NCBI GenBank assembly: GCA_040289115.1
Contig: PSKS01000004.1
Span: 1-64,000 of the forward strand
DNA: 64,000 bases
Origin: JAUQQI01 sp040289115
GTDB lineage: Bacteria; Chloroflexota; Dehalococcoidia; JAUQQI01
Direction: 5' to 3'
Made by a program: the position numbers and the translations under genes. Shown here piece after piece: positions 7,322 to 14,970 of this stretch; within the stretch, counting starts at the first letter, position 1; every line of letters begins with the position of its first letter. The notes under the pieces were generated by a model that was not told where the DNA came from, made no database searches, and saw nothing but the letters and a program-made list of their open reading frames with translations.

Positions 7322-8691
7322 TGGTCGAAGAGCTGGCAGCCTTTGTCGTCAGGGCTGCCTACGAAGACCTTTCCCCCGAAGCCCGCAAGCATATTAAAGC
7401 CCGTGTGCTCGATTCGCTGGGCTGCGCCATCGGGGCCCTCGACGGGGAGCCCATCCGGTACCTCCGGACCCAGCTGGAGGACTTCGGGGGAAATCCCCGC
7501 TGCACCCTCATCGGCGGGGGCCGAACGGCCCCGGATCGGGCCGCCCTCTACAACGGCGCCATGGTCCGCTACCTCGACTTCAACGACACCTACCTGGCCC
7601 CGGGGGAAACCTGCCATCCCAGCGACAATCTGGGAGCGGTACTGGCAGCGGCTGAGTACGCCGGCCGCACCGGAAAGGACCTGATGGTGGCCTTGGCCGT
7701 GGCCTACCAGGTCCAGTGCCGGCTAAGCGATGAGGCCCCGGTGCGGGCCCGGGGCTTTGACCACACCACCCAGGGATCGTACGCGGTAGCAGCCGGGGTC
7801 GCCAAGGCCTTGGGTCTGGACGCGACCCGGACGGCCCACGCCATCGCCATTGCCGGCACGGCCTTTAACGCCCTGCGGGTTACCCGGACCGGGGCCCTGT
7901 CCCACTGGAAGGGTTTGGCCTACCCCAACACCGCCTTCGGGGCCACCCACGCGACCTTTCTGGCAATGCGGGGTGTCACCGGACCCCTCGGGGTGTTCGA
8001 GGGCAACAAAGGCTTCATGGAGGCCATTGCCGGTCGGTTTTACATCGACTGGGCCCGAGAGGACCTGGAGCGGGTGACCAGGACCATCGTCAAGAAATAC
8101 AACGCCGAGGTCCACTCCCAGTCGGCGTTGGAGGCCGTCGAGGAGCTGATGACGGAATATCGGTTTCGGGCCGACGATGTGGAGGCGGTCGAGGTTGAGA
8201 TTTTCGACGTGGCCTACCACATTATCGGGGGCGGGGAGGAGGGGGACAAAACCGTCGTCCGAACCAAGGAGGAAGCCGACCATAGCCTGCCCTACATCCT
8301 GGCAGTTATGATCCTGGACGGGCAGGTAATGCCCGAGCAGTACCGGCCAGAGCGAATCCTACGGGAGGACGTCCAGACCCTGCTCCGTAAGGTGAGGGTG
8401 CGGCCCCGGGAAGATTACAGCAGTCGCTTCCCGGCCGAAATGCCCTGCCGGGTGGCGGTAAGACTGCGGGACGGACGGGTTCTCGAAAGGGAAAAGGCCG
8501 ACTACGAGGGCTTTCACACCCGCCCCATGGGCTGGGAGGCGCTGGCGGCCAAGTTCGAGCGGCTGGCCGCCCCCTACACCGACCCCAACCTGCGCCGAGA
8601 GCTCATTTCGGCCGTGGAAAACCTGGAGGCCATTAAGGTTTCGGACCTAACCGCCCTCTTGGCTCGGGTGGGGCAGCGGACCGGAAGGTGA
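7318..8691 (+). CDS. MmgE/PrpD family protein
   Basis: A 457-residue protein of the MmgE/PrpD superfamily (2-methylcitrate dehydratase, cis-aconitate decarboxylase and related enzymes). Characteristic parts are an N-terminal helical start (ELAAFVVRAAYEDL), LDSLGCAIGAL, GAMVRYLDFNDTYL, CHPSDNLGAVLAAAE, and later KKYNAEVHSQSALEA and DHSLPYILAV. These match the family's active-site regions (D-N-D near residue 86, the HPSD motif and the K-Y/H-S region). Length is normal. No methylcitrate-cycle genes are nearby, so dehydratase activity on methylcitrate is not implied. It overlaps both neighbours by 4 bp (ATGA, GTGA), a strong sign of an operon with the VOC and LLM genes. Confidence 0.9.
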   Translation: MMVEELAAFVVRAAYEDLSPEARKHIKARVLDSLGCAIGALDGEPIRYLRTQLEDFGGNPRCTLIGGGRTAPDRAALYNGAMVRYLDFNDTYLAPGETCHPSDNLGAVLAAAEYAGRTGKDLMVALAVAYQVQCRLSDEAPVRARGFDHTTQGSYAVAAGVAKALGLDATRTAHAIAIAGTAFNALRVTRTGALSHWKGLAYPNTAFGATHATFLAMRGVTGPLGVFEGNKGFMEAIAGRFYIDWAREDLERVTRTIVKKYNAEVHSQSALEAVEELMTEYRFRADDVEAVEVEIFDVAYHIIGGGEEGDKTVVRTKEEADHSLPYILAVMILDGQVMPEQYRPERILREDVQTLLRKVRVRPREDYSSRFPAEMPCRVAVRLRDGRVLEREKADYEGFHTRPMGWEALAAKFERLAAPYTDPNLRRELISAVENLEAIKVSDLTALLARVGQRTGR

Positions 8692-9608
8692 AGACCATGG
8701 CCCAGGGCCGACTCGAACCCCTCTTTGGGGCCAACGTGGACCCGAGTGTGGCCAATTTTAATAAGGCCCGGGCCATTGCCCGGATTGCCGACGAATCTGG
8801 CTTGGACCTAATTACCATTCAGGACCACCCTTACATCGGCCGGTTTTTCGACACCTGGACCCTCCTTACCTTCCTAGCGGCCCAGACCCGTCGGGTTCAC
8901 GTGGGGCCTAACGTCGCCAACCTCCCCCTCCGGGGGGCGGCGATGCTGGCGAAGGCGGCGGCCAGCCTCGACCTGCTGACTAACGGCCGGGTGGAGCTGG
9001 GGCTGGGGGCCGGGGCCAACCCGGCGGGCATTGAGGCCATGGGTGGCCTCCGCCGGAGCCCAGGCGAGGCCGTTGCGGCCCTGGGTGAAGCCATCCGGCT
9101 GATGCGGGAGTTGTGGTCGGGCAAATCGCCCCTCACCTTTGAGGGCAAATACTACCGGGTAAAGGGCCTGGACGCCGGCCCCATCCCCGCCCACCCCATT
9201 CGGATTTGGACGGGTAATTACCGCCCCAAGGGTCTCCGGCAGACAGGGGAACTGGCCGACGGCTGGCTTCCCAGCAGCGCCTACCTGCCCCCCGAGCAGG
9301 TTTTGGAGCGCCAGAAGCTCATCGACGAAGGGGCGACCCGGGCGGGACGGCCGCCCGCCACCGTCCGCCGCGGCTACAATGTGATGGGGGTCATCGAGCT
9401 GGGACGGCCGGACACCCCGGGCGGCCTGCGGCGCCCGGGGCTGGTGGTCGGGCCGCCGGAACACTGGGTCGAGACCCTGATAAGCTTTTACGTGGACCTC
9501 AGGCTGGATACGTTCATCTGCTGGCCAGTGGCCGGGGATGAAGTGGTCCAGGTCCGGGCCTTTGCCGAGCAGGTGGTGCCGGCGGTGAAAAAGGCGCTGG
9601 GCTTCTAG
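8688..9608 (+). CDS. LLM class flavin-dependent oxidoreductase
   Basis: A 306-residue luciferase-like TIM-barrel protein that should use FMN or F420. It starts with LEPLFGANVDPS and has DLITIQDHPY, then VHVGPNVANLPLRGAAMLAKAAASLD, which is the conserved barrel region. LGLGAGANPAG and PIRIWTGNYRPKGLRQTGELADGWLP follow, the usual cofactor-binding and substrate-edge segments. A GTG start (8688) overlaps the PrpD stop; an ATG at 8697 is an alternative three codons later. It ends at a CTAG that also holds the ispG stop on the other strand. The substrate is unknown; with the VOC and PrpD genes it may act in oxidation and cleavage of a small organic acid or ring compound (inference). Confidence 0.9.
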   Translation: MKTMAQGRLEPLFGANVDPSVANFNKARAIARIADESGLDLITIQDHPYIGRFFDTWTLLTFLAAQTRRVHVGPNVANLPLRGAAMLAKAAASLDLLTNGRVELGLGAGANPAGIEAMGGLRRSPGEAVAALGEAIRLMRELWSGKSPLTFEGKYYRVKGLDAGPIPAHPIRIWTGNYRPKGLRQTGELADGWLPSSAYLPPEQVLERQKLIDEGATRAGRPPATVRRGYNVMGVIELGRPDTPGGLRRPGLVVGPPEHWVETLISFYVDLRLDTFICWPVAGDEVVQVRAFAEQVVPAVKKALGF

Positions 9609-10729
9609 TCGGCCCGGGTAGGGGCGCCCTGGGCCGCTCGCTCCTGGGCGATGGCCTCGATCTCGGCCAGAAGGGCCGGCAGGATCTCCTCCTCCGGGAC
9701 GGTTTTGACCACTCTCCCCTTCCGGAAGATGGCCCCTTTCCCCTTGCCCCCAGCCACCCCCACGTCGGCCTCGGAGGCCTCGCCGGGGCCGTTCACCACG
9801 CAGCCCATCACCGCCACCTTGATGGGGACGTTAACCTTCTTTAAGTACTCCTCGACGGCGGCCGCCAGCCCAAGCTGGTCCACCTCGGCCCGGCCGCAGC
9901 TGGGACAGGCGACCAAAGTAACCCCCCGCTGCCGCAGGTTGAGGGCCTTAAGTATCTCGTAAGCAACGAAAACTTCCTCAACGGGGTCGGTTGCCAGGGA
10001 AACCCGGATGGTGTCCCCAATGCCTCGGGAAAGGATGGCCCCGATACCCACGGCCGACCGGATGGTGCCGGTCCGGGACGTGCCCGATTCGGTAATGCCC
10101 ACGTGGAAGGGATAAGGCACCTTTTCGGCCAGCTTAGTGTAGGCCTCGATGGCGGTGGGCACATCAAAGGCCTTCAGGGAGACCACGATCTGGTCGAAGT
10201 CGAGGCTCTCCAGGATGCGGATCTCCCAGAGGGCCGCTTCCACCATCCGGTCGGCAGTACGGGGCACATGTGGAACCTCCCGGCCGGCCCGCTTCGCCTC
10301 CAGCTGGATGGGCGCGGGCGGCAGGCTCCCCGCGTTCACCCCGACCCGGATGGGAATGCCCCGTTCCTTGGCCTTCAGAACTACCTGCCTAATCTTCTCG
10401 GGGTCCCGGATGTTGCCGGGGTTGAGCCGTAGCTTGTCGACCCCGGCCTCGATGGCCATCAGGGCCAGCCGGTAATCAAAGTGGATATCAGCCACCAGGG
10501 GAATGCGGATCTGCCGCTTGATCTCCCGGAGGGCCTCAGCCGCCTGCTCGTCGGGGACGGCCACTCGAACGACCTCGCACCCGGCGTCCTCCAGCTCCCG
10601 AATCTGCCGGACCGTGGCCTTGACATCCCGGGTATCAGTGGTGGTCATGGACTGGACCACAATGGGCGCGCCGCCCCCGATGGGCACACCGCCCACCCAA
10701 ACTTGCTTTGAAATCCGTCGCTGAATCAT
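9605..10729 (-). CDS. ispG: 4-hydroxy-3-methylbut-2-en-1-yl diphosphate synthase (IspG/GcpE)
   Basis: A 374-residue enzyme for the reductive step of the MEP isoprenoid pathway that converts MEcPP to HMBPP. The N-terminal TIM barrel includes GAPIVVQSMTTTDTRD, VADIHFDYRLAL and KLRLNPGNI. The C-terminal domain carries the iron-sulfur ligands in ACPSCGR and MGCVVNGPGEA; the latter includes the conserved NGPGE. Length fits the bacterial single-chain form. It overlaps the rseP stop (ATGA) and is the last gene of the dxr-rseP-ispG cluster, so two of the pathway's steps are coexpressed. Confidence 0.97.
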   Translation of the reverse strand: MIQRRISKQVWVGGVPIGGGAPIVVQSMTTTDTRDVKATVRQIRELEDAGCEVVRVAVPDEQAAEALREIKRQIRIPLVADIHFDYRLALMAIEAGVDKLRLNPGNIRDPEKIRQVVLKAKERGIPIRVGVNAGSLPPAPIQLEAKRAGREVPHVPRTADRMVEAALWEIRILESLDFDQIVVSLKAFDVPTAIEAYTKLAEKVPYPFHVGITESGTSRTGTIRSAVGIGAILSRGIGDTIRVSLATDPVEEVFVAYEILKALNLRQRGVTLVACPSCGRAEVDQLGLAAAVEEYLKKVNVPIKVAVMGCVVNGPGEASEADVGVAGGKGKGAIFRKGRVVKTVPEEEILPALLAEIEAIAQERAAQGAPTRAD

Positions 10730-11820
10730 CGTCCGACCGACTCCCCACTTAATAAGCGTACCAGATCATAGTAACTCACCACGGCGATAATGACGAGCAG
10801 GAGCATGAGCCCCACCAGGTGAGCCAGGTTCTCCTTCTCCGGCGGAATGCGCCGGCCGCCCCGGGCGACCTCAATGAGCACGAAAAGCACCCGGCCGCCG
10901 TCCAGCATGGGTATCGGCAGCATGTTTAAAATGGCCAGGTTCAGGCTGAGCAGGGCGGTGAACTCCAGCAGGTAGCTGGTACCCAGCCCCTGAACCTGTT
11001 CGGTCATCTGGTAGATGCCAATGGGTCCGACCGGCTGAGGCCAGATCTGGCGGGCAATGTTCGTTAAAATCTCGTTCTTAAAAAGAACCAGAATCCGGTA
11101 GCTGCGCTCGATCCCCCGGGGGACCGCCTCCCAAACCGGGTAAGATTCGGTGACGACCTTGGTGTTCACCTGCTGGATTCTTATCCCCATCGGGCCCTGC
11201 CCCGCGGGCGGGTTCCATCGGGGCGTGACCCGGACGGTAACGAGCCGGCCGCTTCCCGGAGGCATCGTCTGGCCGGGGAACACCGTCTCGGGGGGTCGCT
11301 CCACCGTCACCAGGATATCCCGACCCAGGTTTAAGCTCACCTCTTCCTGAAGCTCGAAGATATTGCGCACGGACCGGCCGTTAATCGACCGGATGATGTC
11401 CCCGGGTTTAAGGCCCCCGGCTTCCGCCGGCGAATCGGGGGCGATGTCAAGGATAACCACCTGCCCCACTGGCACATCCCGGGGAACCAGGTACGTGCCC
11501 GAAAGGAGAACCACAGCGAGCAGAACGTTCATGGCTGCCCCAGCCGAGAGGATGATAAGCCGCCAGAGGGGAGGCTGGGCGGCCAGACTCCGGGGGTCGC
11601 TTGGGTCCTCCTCCCCGAGCATCTTCACAAAGCCGCCCAGGGGCAGAAGGTTTATCGAATAAATGGTTTCGCCCCGGCGGACCGCCACTAGTCGCGGCGG
11701 GAAGCCGAAACCGAACTCCAAGACCTTAACCCCAGCCAGGCGGGCGGTCACAAAATGCCCGAGCTCATGGGCCAGGACCAGCACCCCAAGCACCAGCAGG
11801 AAGGTCAGCAGCGGCGCCAT
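10726..11820 (-). CDS. rseP: RseP-like site-2 zinc metalloprotease with PDZ domain
   Basis: A 364-residue intramembrane protease of family M50B. HELGH (His18, Glu19, His22) lies in the first membrane helix. A PDZ domain with PDSPAEAGGLKPGDIIRSING occupies the middle and is followed by NMLPIPMLDGGRV, the second metal-ligand motif with its Asp. A further hydrophobic helix is near the C-terminus. Family members cleave anti-sigma factors or leftover signal peptides in the membrane. It overlaps dxr upstream by 16 bp and ispG downstream by 4 bp. This gene order is common in bacteria. Confidence 0.95.
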   Translation of the reverse strand: MAPLLTFLLVLGVLVLAHELGHFVTARLAGVKVLEFGFGFPPRLVAVRRGETIYSINLLPLGGFVKMLGEEDPSDPRSLAAQPPLWRLIILSAGAAMNVLLAVVLLSGTYLVPRDVPVGQVVILDIAPDSPAEAGGLKPGDIIRSINGRSVRNIFELQEEVSLNLGRDILVTVERPPETVFPGQTMPPGSGRLVTVRVTPRWNPPAGQGPMGIRIQQVNTKVVTESYPVWEAVPRGIERSYRILVLFKNEILTNIARQIWPQPVGPIGIYQMTEQVQGLGTSYLLEFTALLSLNLAILNMLPIPMLDGGRVLFVLIEVARGGRRIPPEKENLAHLVGLMLLLVIIAVVSYYDLVRLLSGESVGR

Positions 11821-13010
11821 TGAACGGCCTCTTTCAACCGGATTTGGGTTTCGTCATAAAGATTCAGAATCGCCGAAAGGGAAGGATTAGGGAGAGGCTT
11901 GTGGGTTTCCAGGGCCCGCCGGATCAAGACCGGGATGTCGGTAAGGCGGATCTGCCCCTCGCAGAAAAGGTCCACCGCCGCCTCATCGGCCGCGGCCAGA
12001 ACCACCGGGTAGGTCCCCCCGAGGCGGCCGGCCTCGACGGCCAGGTCGAAGCAGGGGTACCGGTTGGGGTCCGGACGGCAGAAGGTCAGGGACCGGACCG
12101 CGGCTAGGTCCAGCCTGGGCAGGTCGGTGTTGGGCAGCCTGAAGGGGTAGCTCAGGGCATACTGGATGGGGAGGCGCATGTCCGTCGGCCCAAGCTGGGC
12201 CTTGATAGTACCGTCGGCAAACTCCACTAGGGCGTGGACCAGGCTTTCGGGGTGAAGGAGGACGTCGATCCGGTCCCAGGGCGCGCCAAAGAGCCAGTGG
12301 GCTTCGACCACCTCCAGGCCCTTGTTCATCAGGGTGGCCGAGTCCACCGTCACCTTCCGCCCCATCCGCCAGGTGGGGTGACGGAGAGCATGCTCAGGTT
12401 GGGCTTCGGGGAGGCGCTCCAGGGGCCACTCCCGGAAGGGCCCGCCAGAAGCCGTCAGGATGAGCCGGGAAACCCGGCCCGGCGAAAAACGGCCGGGGAC
12501 AAGGGGCCGGCCCCATTCCGGGACCGGGATCCCATCGGACTCCCCGTCCAGGCACTGCCAGAGGGCGCTGTGCTCACTGTCCACCGGCCGCACCTCCCCA
12601 CATCCGGCCAAAACTGCCTCGGCAATCAGGGGCCCGCCGATTACCAAGACCTCCTTCGTGGCCAGGGCAACGGCCTTCCCGGCCCGCAAGGCTGCCAGGG
12701 TCGGGACCAGCCCGGCCCGGCCGCTAGTGGCGACTACCACCGTGTCCACGTCCGGCCGGGAAACCATCTCCTCCGGCGGCTGGAGCCGACCGGGCCCAGG
12801 CCAGCGGGCGTATTCGGCCCCCTCAAACCAGACGGCATCTGGCCGGAAGGTTTCGGCCTGCTCGGCCAGAAGGGCGATATTCTTGCCGGCGGCCAGTCCG
12901 ACCACTTGCCAGTGGGGGGCGAAGGCGGCGATGACGGATAGGGTCTGCCGGCCGATGGACCCGGTGGAGCCGAGGACCACCACCCGGCGCGGCGGGACCG
13001 AGGCGCTCAT
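11805..13010 (-). CDS. dxr: 1-deoxy-D-xylulose 5-phosphate reductoisomerase
   Basis: A 401-residue enzyme for the NADPH-dependent conversion of DXP to MEP, the first committed step of the MEP pathway. The N-terminal NADPH motif is VLGSTGSIGRQTL. ALATKEVLVIGG, DSEHSALWQCL, ILTASGGPFRE and NKGLEVVEAHWLF are all present and contain the divalent metal and substrate residues. The ATG at 13008-13010 is used; the TTG one codon upstream has no support. There is no Shine-Dalgarno, but a TATAAT lies 8 nt before the ATG, which suggests a leaderless transcript (see that entry). First gene of dxr-rseP-ispG. Confidence 0.97.
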   Translation of the reverse strand: MSASVPPRRVVVLGSTGSIGRQTLSVIAAFAPHWQVVGLAAGKNIALLAEQAETFRPDAVWFEGAEYARWPGPGRLQPPEEMVSRPDVDTVVVATSGRAGLVPTLAALRAGKAVALATKEVLVIGGPLIAEAVLAGCGEVRPVDSEHSALWQCLDGESDGIPVPEWGRPLVPGRFSPGRVSRLILTASGGPFREWPLERLPEAQPEHALRHPTWRMGRKVTVDSATLMNKGLEVVEAHWLFGAPWDRIDVLLHPESLVHALVEFADGTIKAQLGPTDMRLPIQYALSYPFRLPNTDLPRLDLAAVRSLTFCRPDPNRYPCFDLAVEAGRLGGTYPVVLAAADEAAVDLFCEGQIRLTDIPVLIRRALETHKPLPNPSLSAILNLYDETQIRLKEAVQWRRC

Positions 13011-13024
13011 CAAAAAAGATTATA
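13011..13024 (-). promoter_or_regulatory. -10 element for leaderless dxr transcript
   Basis: On the minus strand a perfect TATAAT (13024-13019) is followed by CTTTTTTG and then the dxr ATG. With only 8 nt between, the transcript would begin at or next to the A of ATG. The TATAAT overlaps the stop codon of the upstream frameshifted gene. No clear -35 is visible. Confidence 0.45.
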
Positions 13025-13516
13025 CCCCGATCCGGCGGTCCCTTTTCCTGACCGCCGACGGTGGAGGCTTGGCCGGTTTTCGGGGCGCAACCCATAAGGG
13101 CACACGGCCGTCCCCCCTTACCACCTTCAGCCGATAAGTAATGTCGCCCACTGCCCAGGCCAGCACATTTTCGGTCACCGGCCGGGTCATTTCTACCCGC
13201 CCCCGGCCGGAGGGATCCCGGAACCTGATGGGAATGGGTCGAGTTCCCCAACCAGTAGCCCGGATAGCCGTACCCTGTCACCCCGGACAACGTTGCCGGC
13301 CGTAAAGGGGCTCTTAATAAAAAGGCCGGTGGCCCGGGCCCCGTAGAGACGGCGAGCAGGTAGCTCGGGCCGGCTCCGGTAGACCAAGATAACCCGACAC
13401 TCGCCCAAGGGCTCATCGTCCAGGGGACCGTCCTCCAACCGGCCTTCTACTACAACCCGGCGGCCGAAAAGGTTCCAGATAAGGGCCGGGCTGACGGTCA
13501 GCGCCGGAGGAGCCAG
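13020..13516 (-). pseudogene. Frameshifted hypothetical protein upstream of dxr
   Basis: Two adjoining minus-strand frames look like one coding region. The first reads PALIWNLFGRRVVVEGRLE, later CRVILVYRSRPELPARRL, and ends its good part at VRGDRVRLSGLLVGE. Near 13240 a shift of one base moves to a frame reading RPIPIRFRDPSGRGRVEMT, then LAWAVGDITYRLKVVRGD, ending in a Lys/Arg-rich tail at a TAA (13022-13020). Combined length is about 160 residues. The beta-rich pattern could be an OB-like fold, but I do not recognise a family. It begins inside the 3' end of the glyoxalase-like relic. A sequencing indel is an alternative to a true mutation. Confidence 0.45.
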
Positions 13517-13865
13517 ATGCAGGTGCCGTTGGGGTCCCGCAGGCAGGCTGCCCGGGCACCCCACTCGTAATCCCGGGGCTCCCGCACCACCTGAATACCC
13601 ATCGCCCGGAGCCGTTCACAGGCCGCGTCGACGTTGGGTACGTTAACTGAGGTGGTCCAGGCCCACCTGGTTGCCGGTCAGGTCGAAGGAGCGCCGAACC
13701 GGGGCCGGGGTGGTCGTCTTAATATAGCAGGCCACTGTCCTGGGCCGGAGGAAGGCCGACTCCCCGTCCTGATATTCCGGGAAGGACCCCAGGACCCGGT
13801 AAAAGTTTAGGCTCTTTTCCAGGTCCGTAACGGCGATCCCCGATATTATCGAGGCCGGTAATCAT
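13498..13865 (-). pseudogene. Frameshifted VOC/glyoxalase-like protein
   Basis: The minus strand from ATG 13865 encodes a single VOC domain in pieces. MITGLDNI is followed after an extra G in a run of four by GIAVTDLEKSLNFYRVLGS and RPRTVACYIKTT. The frame then stops at TAA just after GLDHLS. One frame over, VPNVDAACERLRAMGIQVV and ACLRDPNGTCIWLLRR complete the domain and end at TGA 13498. Two frameshifts in about 120 codons make it nonfunctional unless they are assembly errors; both are single-base-type changes, so that possibility is real. Confidence 0.65.
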
Positions 13866-13925
13866 CCTAAGGTCCTCGGCAAAGGGTTAAAATTCCGGGG
13901 CGCCGGCCGGTCCGGGGCCGGCTGT

Positions 13926-13933
13926 GATAAAAT
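13926..13933 (+). promoter_or_regulatory. Extended -10 of the tRNA-Glu gene
   Basis: TGATAAAAT around 13925-13933 fits an extended -10 (TG-n-TAAAAT) placed about 31 bp before the mature tRNA 5' end. No convincing -35 is seen. Confidence 0.35.
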
Positions 13934-13964
13934 GTTTGCGGGCGATTTGGCCCGGACTCGGCAA

Positions 13965-14038
13965 GCCCCCATCGTCTAGCGGCCTAGGACGCCACCCTTT
14001 CAAGGTGGAGATCGGGGGTTCGAATCCCCCTGGGGGCA
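13965..14038 (+). tRNA. tRNA-Glu (anticodon TTC)
   Basis: Cloverleaf: acceptor stem GCCCCCA pairs with TGGGGGC, followed by discriminator A (14038). The D arm contains GTCTAGCGGCCTAGGAC. The anticodon stem CCACC/GGTGG encloses loop CTTTCAA with anticodon TTC. The T arm is GGGGGTTCGAATCCCCC. The 3' CCA is not encoded (ACCCT follows). The T arm contains the standard TTCGAAT. It lies convergent to the EamA gene, whose stop is 3 bp further on. Confidence 0.96.
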
Positions 14039-14040
14039 CC

Positions 14041-14970
14041 CTAGTGGCGGCTAAGGCCAAAGAGGCGCCAGGCCAGCCGCTCGACCCAGGCCACCCCGAA
14101 AACCGTAACCATGCCCCCTGCCACGATAAGGGCCCCGCCCAGGTAAGTCGTCCACTTTGGAATCTCCTTGAAAATCAGGGCCGCCAAAACTACCGCCACC
14201 AGCGGCTCCACGTAGGTCAAAATCGCCGCCGACTGGGCCTTCACCCGGCCAATGCCCCGGTAATAGAGCCCGATGCCCAGGGCCGTATGCACTGCCCCTA
14301 GCGTAAACAACAAGGCCCAAACCTGCAGCGAGGGCACCCCCGAAATTTGAGTAAGGGCGGGTGACAGGATAACCCCAGCCACCAGGCAATTGTAAAAGGT
14401 GACCGTCTCGACCGGAAGCCGGCCCGCAATCGCCTTGGAGGCCACCGTCCGTAGGGCGTAAAACAGGCCGGTCCCCAGGCCGCAAAGCACCCCGATCAGG
14501 TTCGGAGTGCCGCCCCGGGTAACATCCCCCAGCGCCACCAGCGCAACCCCGCTGAAGGCCAGACCTAGGGCCACCGGGGTGCTGGGCTCGAGGCGCTCCC
14601 CGATGAGAAAGGGCGCCAGGATTGCCACAAAAACCGGGGCCGTGTAGGCAGCCAGGACGGCGCTGGCAATGGTGGTGAGCCGAAAGGCGTAGAAAAACAG
14701 CAGCCAGTCCATCGCCAGAAAGATGCCCATCAACAGCAGGATCGGCCCGTTCCGGCCGAACCGGAAAAGCTCCCGCCGGCCAGTCAGGAGAAAGTAACCC
14801 CCTAGGACGAGGGCCGCAAATCCCACCCGGAAGAAGGCGATGGCCGGGGGGAGAAGGTCGATATAGCGGACAAAGACCCCGACCGACCCCCAGATCGCGG
14901 CCGCGGCCGCCACCTGCAGGTAGCCCCAAAGCCGGCTCAGCTCAGGAGACGCTCCCTTCACGCTTGGCAA
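14041..14970 (-). CDS. EamA-family (DMT superfamily) transporter
   Basis: About 309 residues with ten predicted membrane helices in two EamA repeats. The first starts at AAAAAIWGSVGVFVRYIDLL and the second after GVLCGLGTGLFYALRTVASK. Small residues and Gly/Ala pairs in the helices are typical. Substrates of this family include amino acids, purines and metabolites; none can be assigned. The listed start is TTG and a GTG three codons on is equally possible. Either way the gene overlaps the end of the GH57 gene by 20-30 bp, so it is the last gene of the lysA-holB-PSP1-GH57 run. Confidence 0.85.
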   Translation of the reverse strand: MPSVKGASPELSRLWGYLQVAAAAAIWGSVGVFVRYIDLLPPAIAFFRVGFAALVLGGYFLLTGRRELFRFGRNGPILLLMGIFLAMDWLLFFYAFRLTTIASAVLAAYTAPVFVAILAPFLIGERLEPSTPVALGLAFSGVALVALGDVTRGGTPNLIGVLCGLGTGLFYALRTVASKAIAGRLPVETVTFYNCLVAGVILSPALTQISGVPSLQVWALLFTLGAVHTALGIGLYYRGIGRVKAQSAAILTYVEPLVAVVLAALIFKEIPKWTTYLGGALIVAGGMVTVFGVAWVERLAWRLFGLSRH

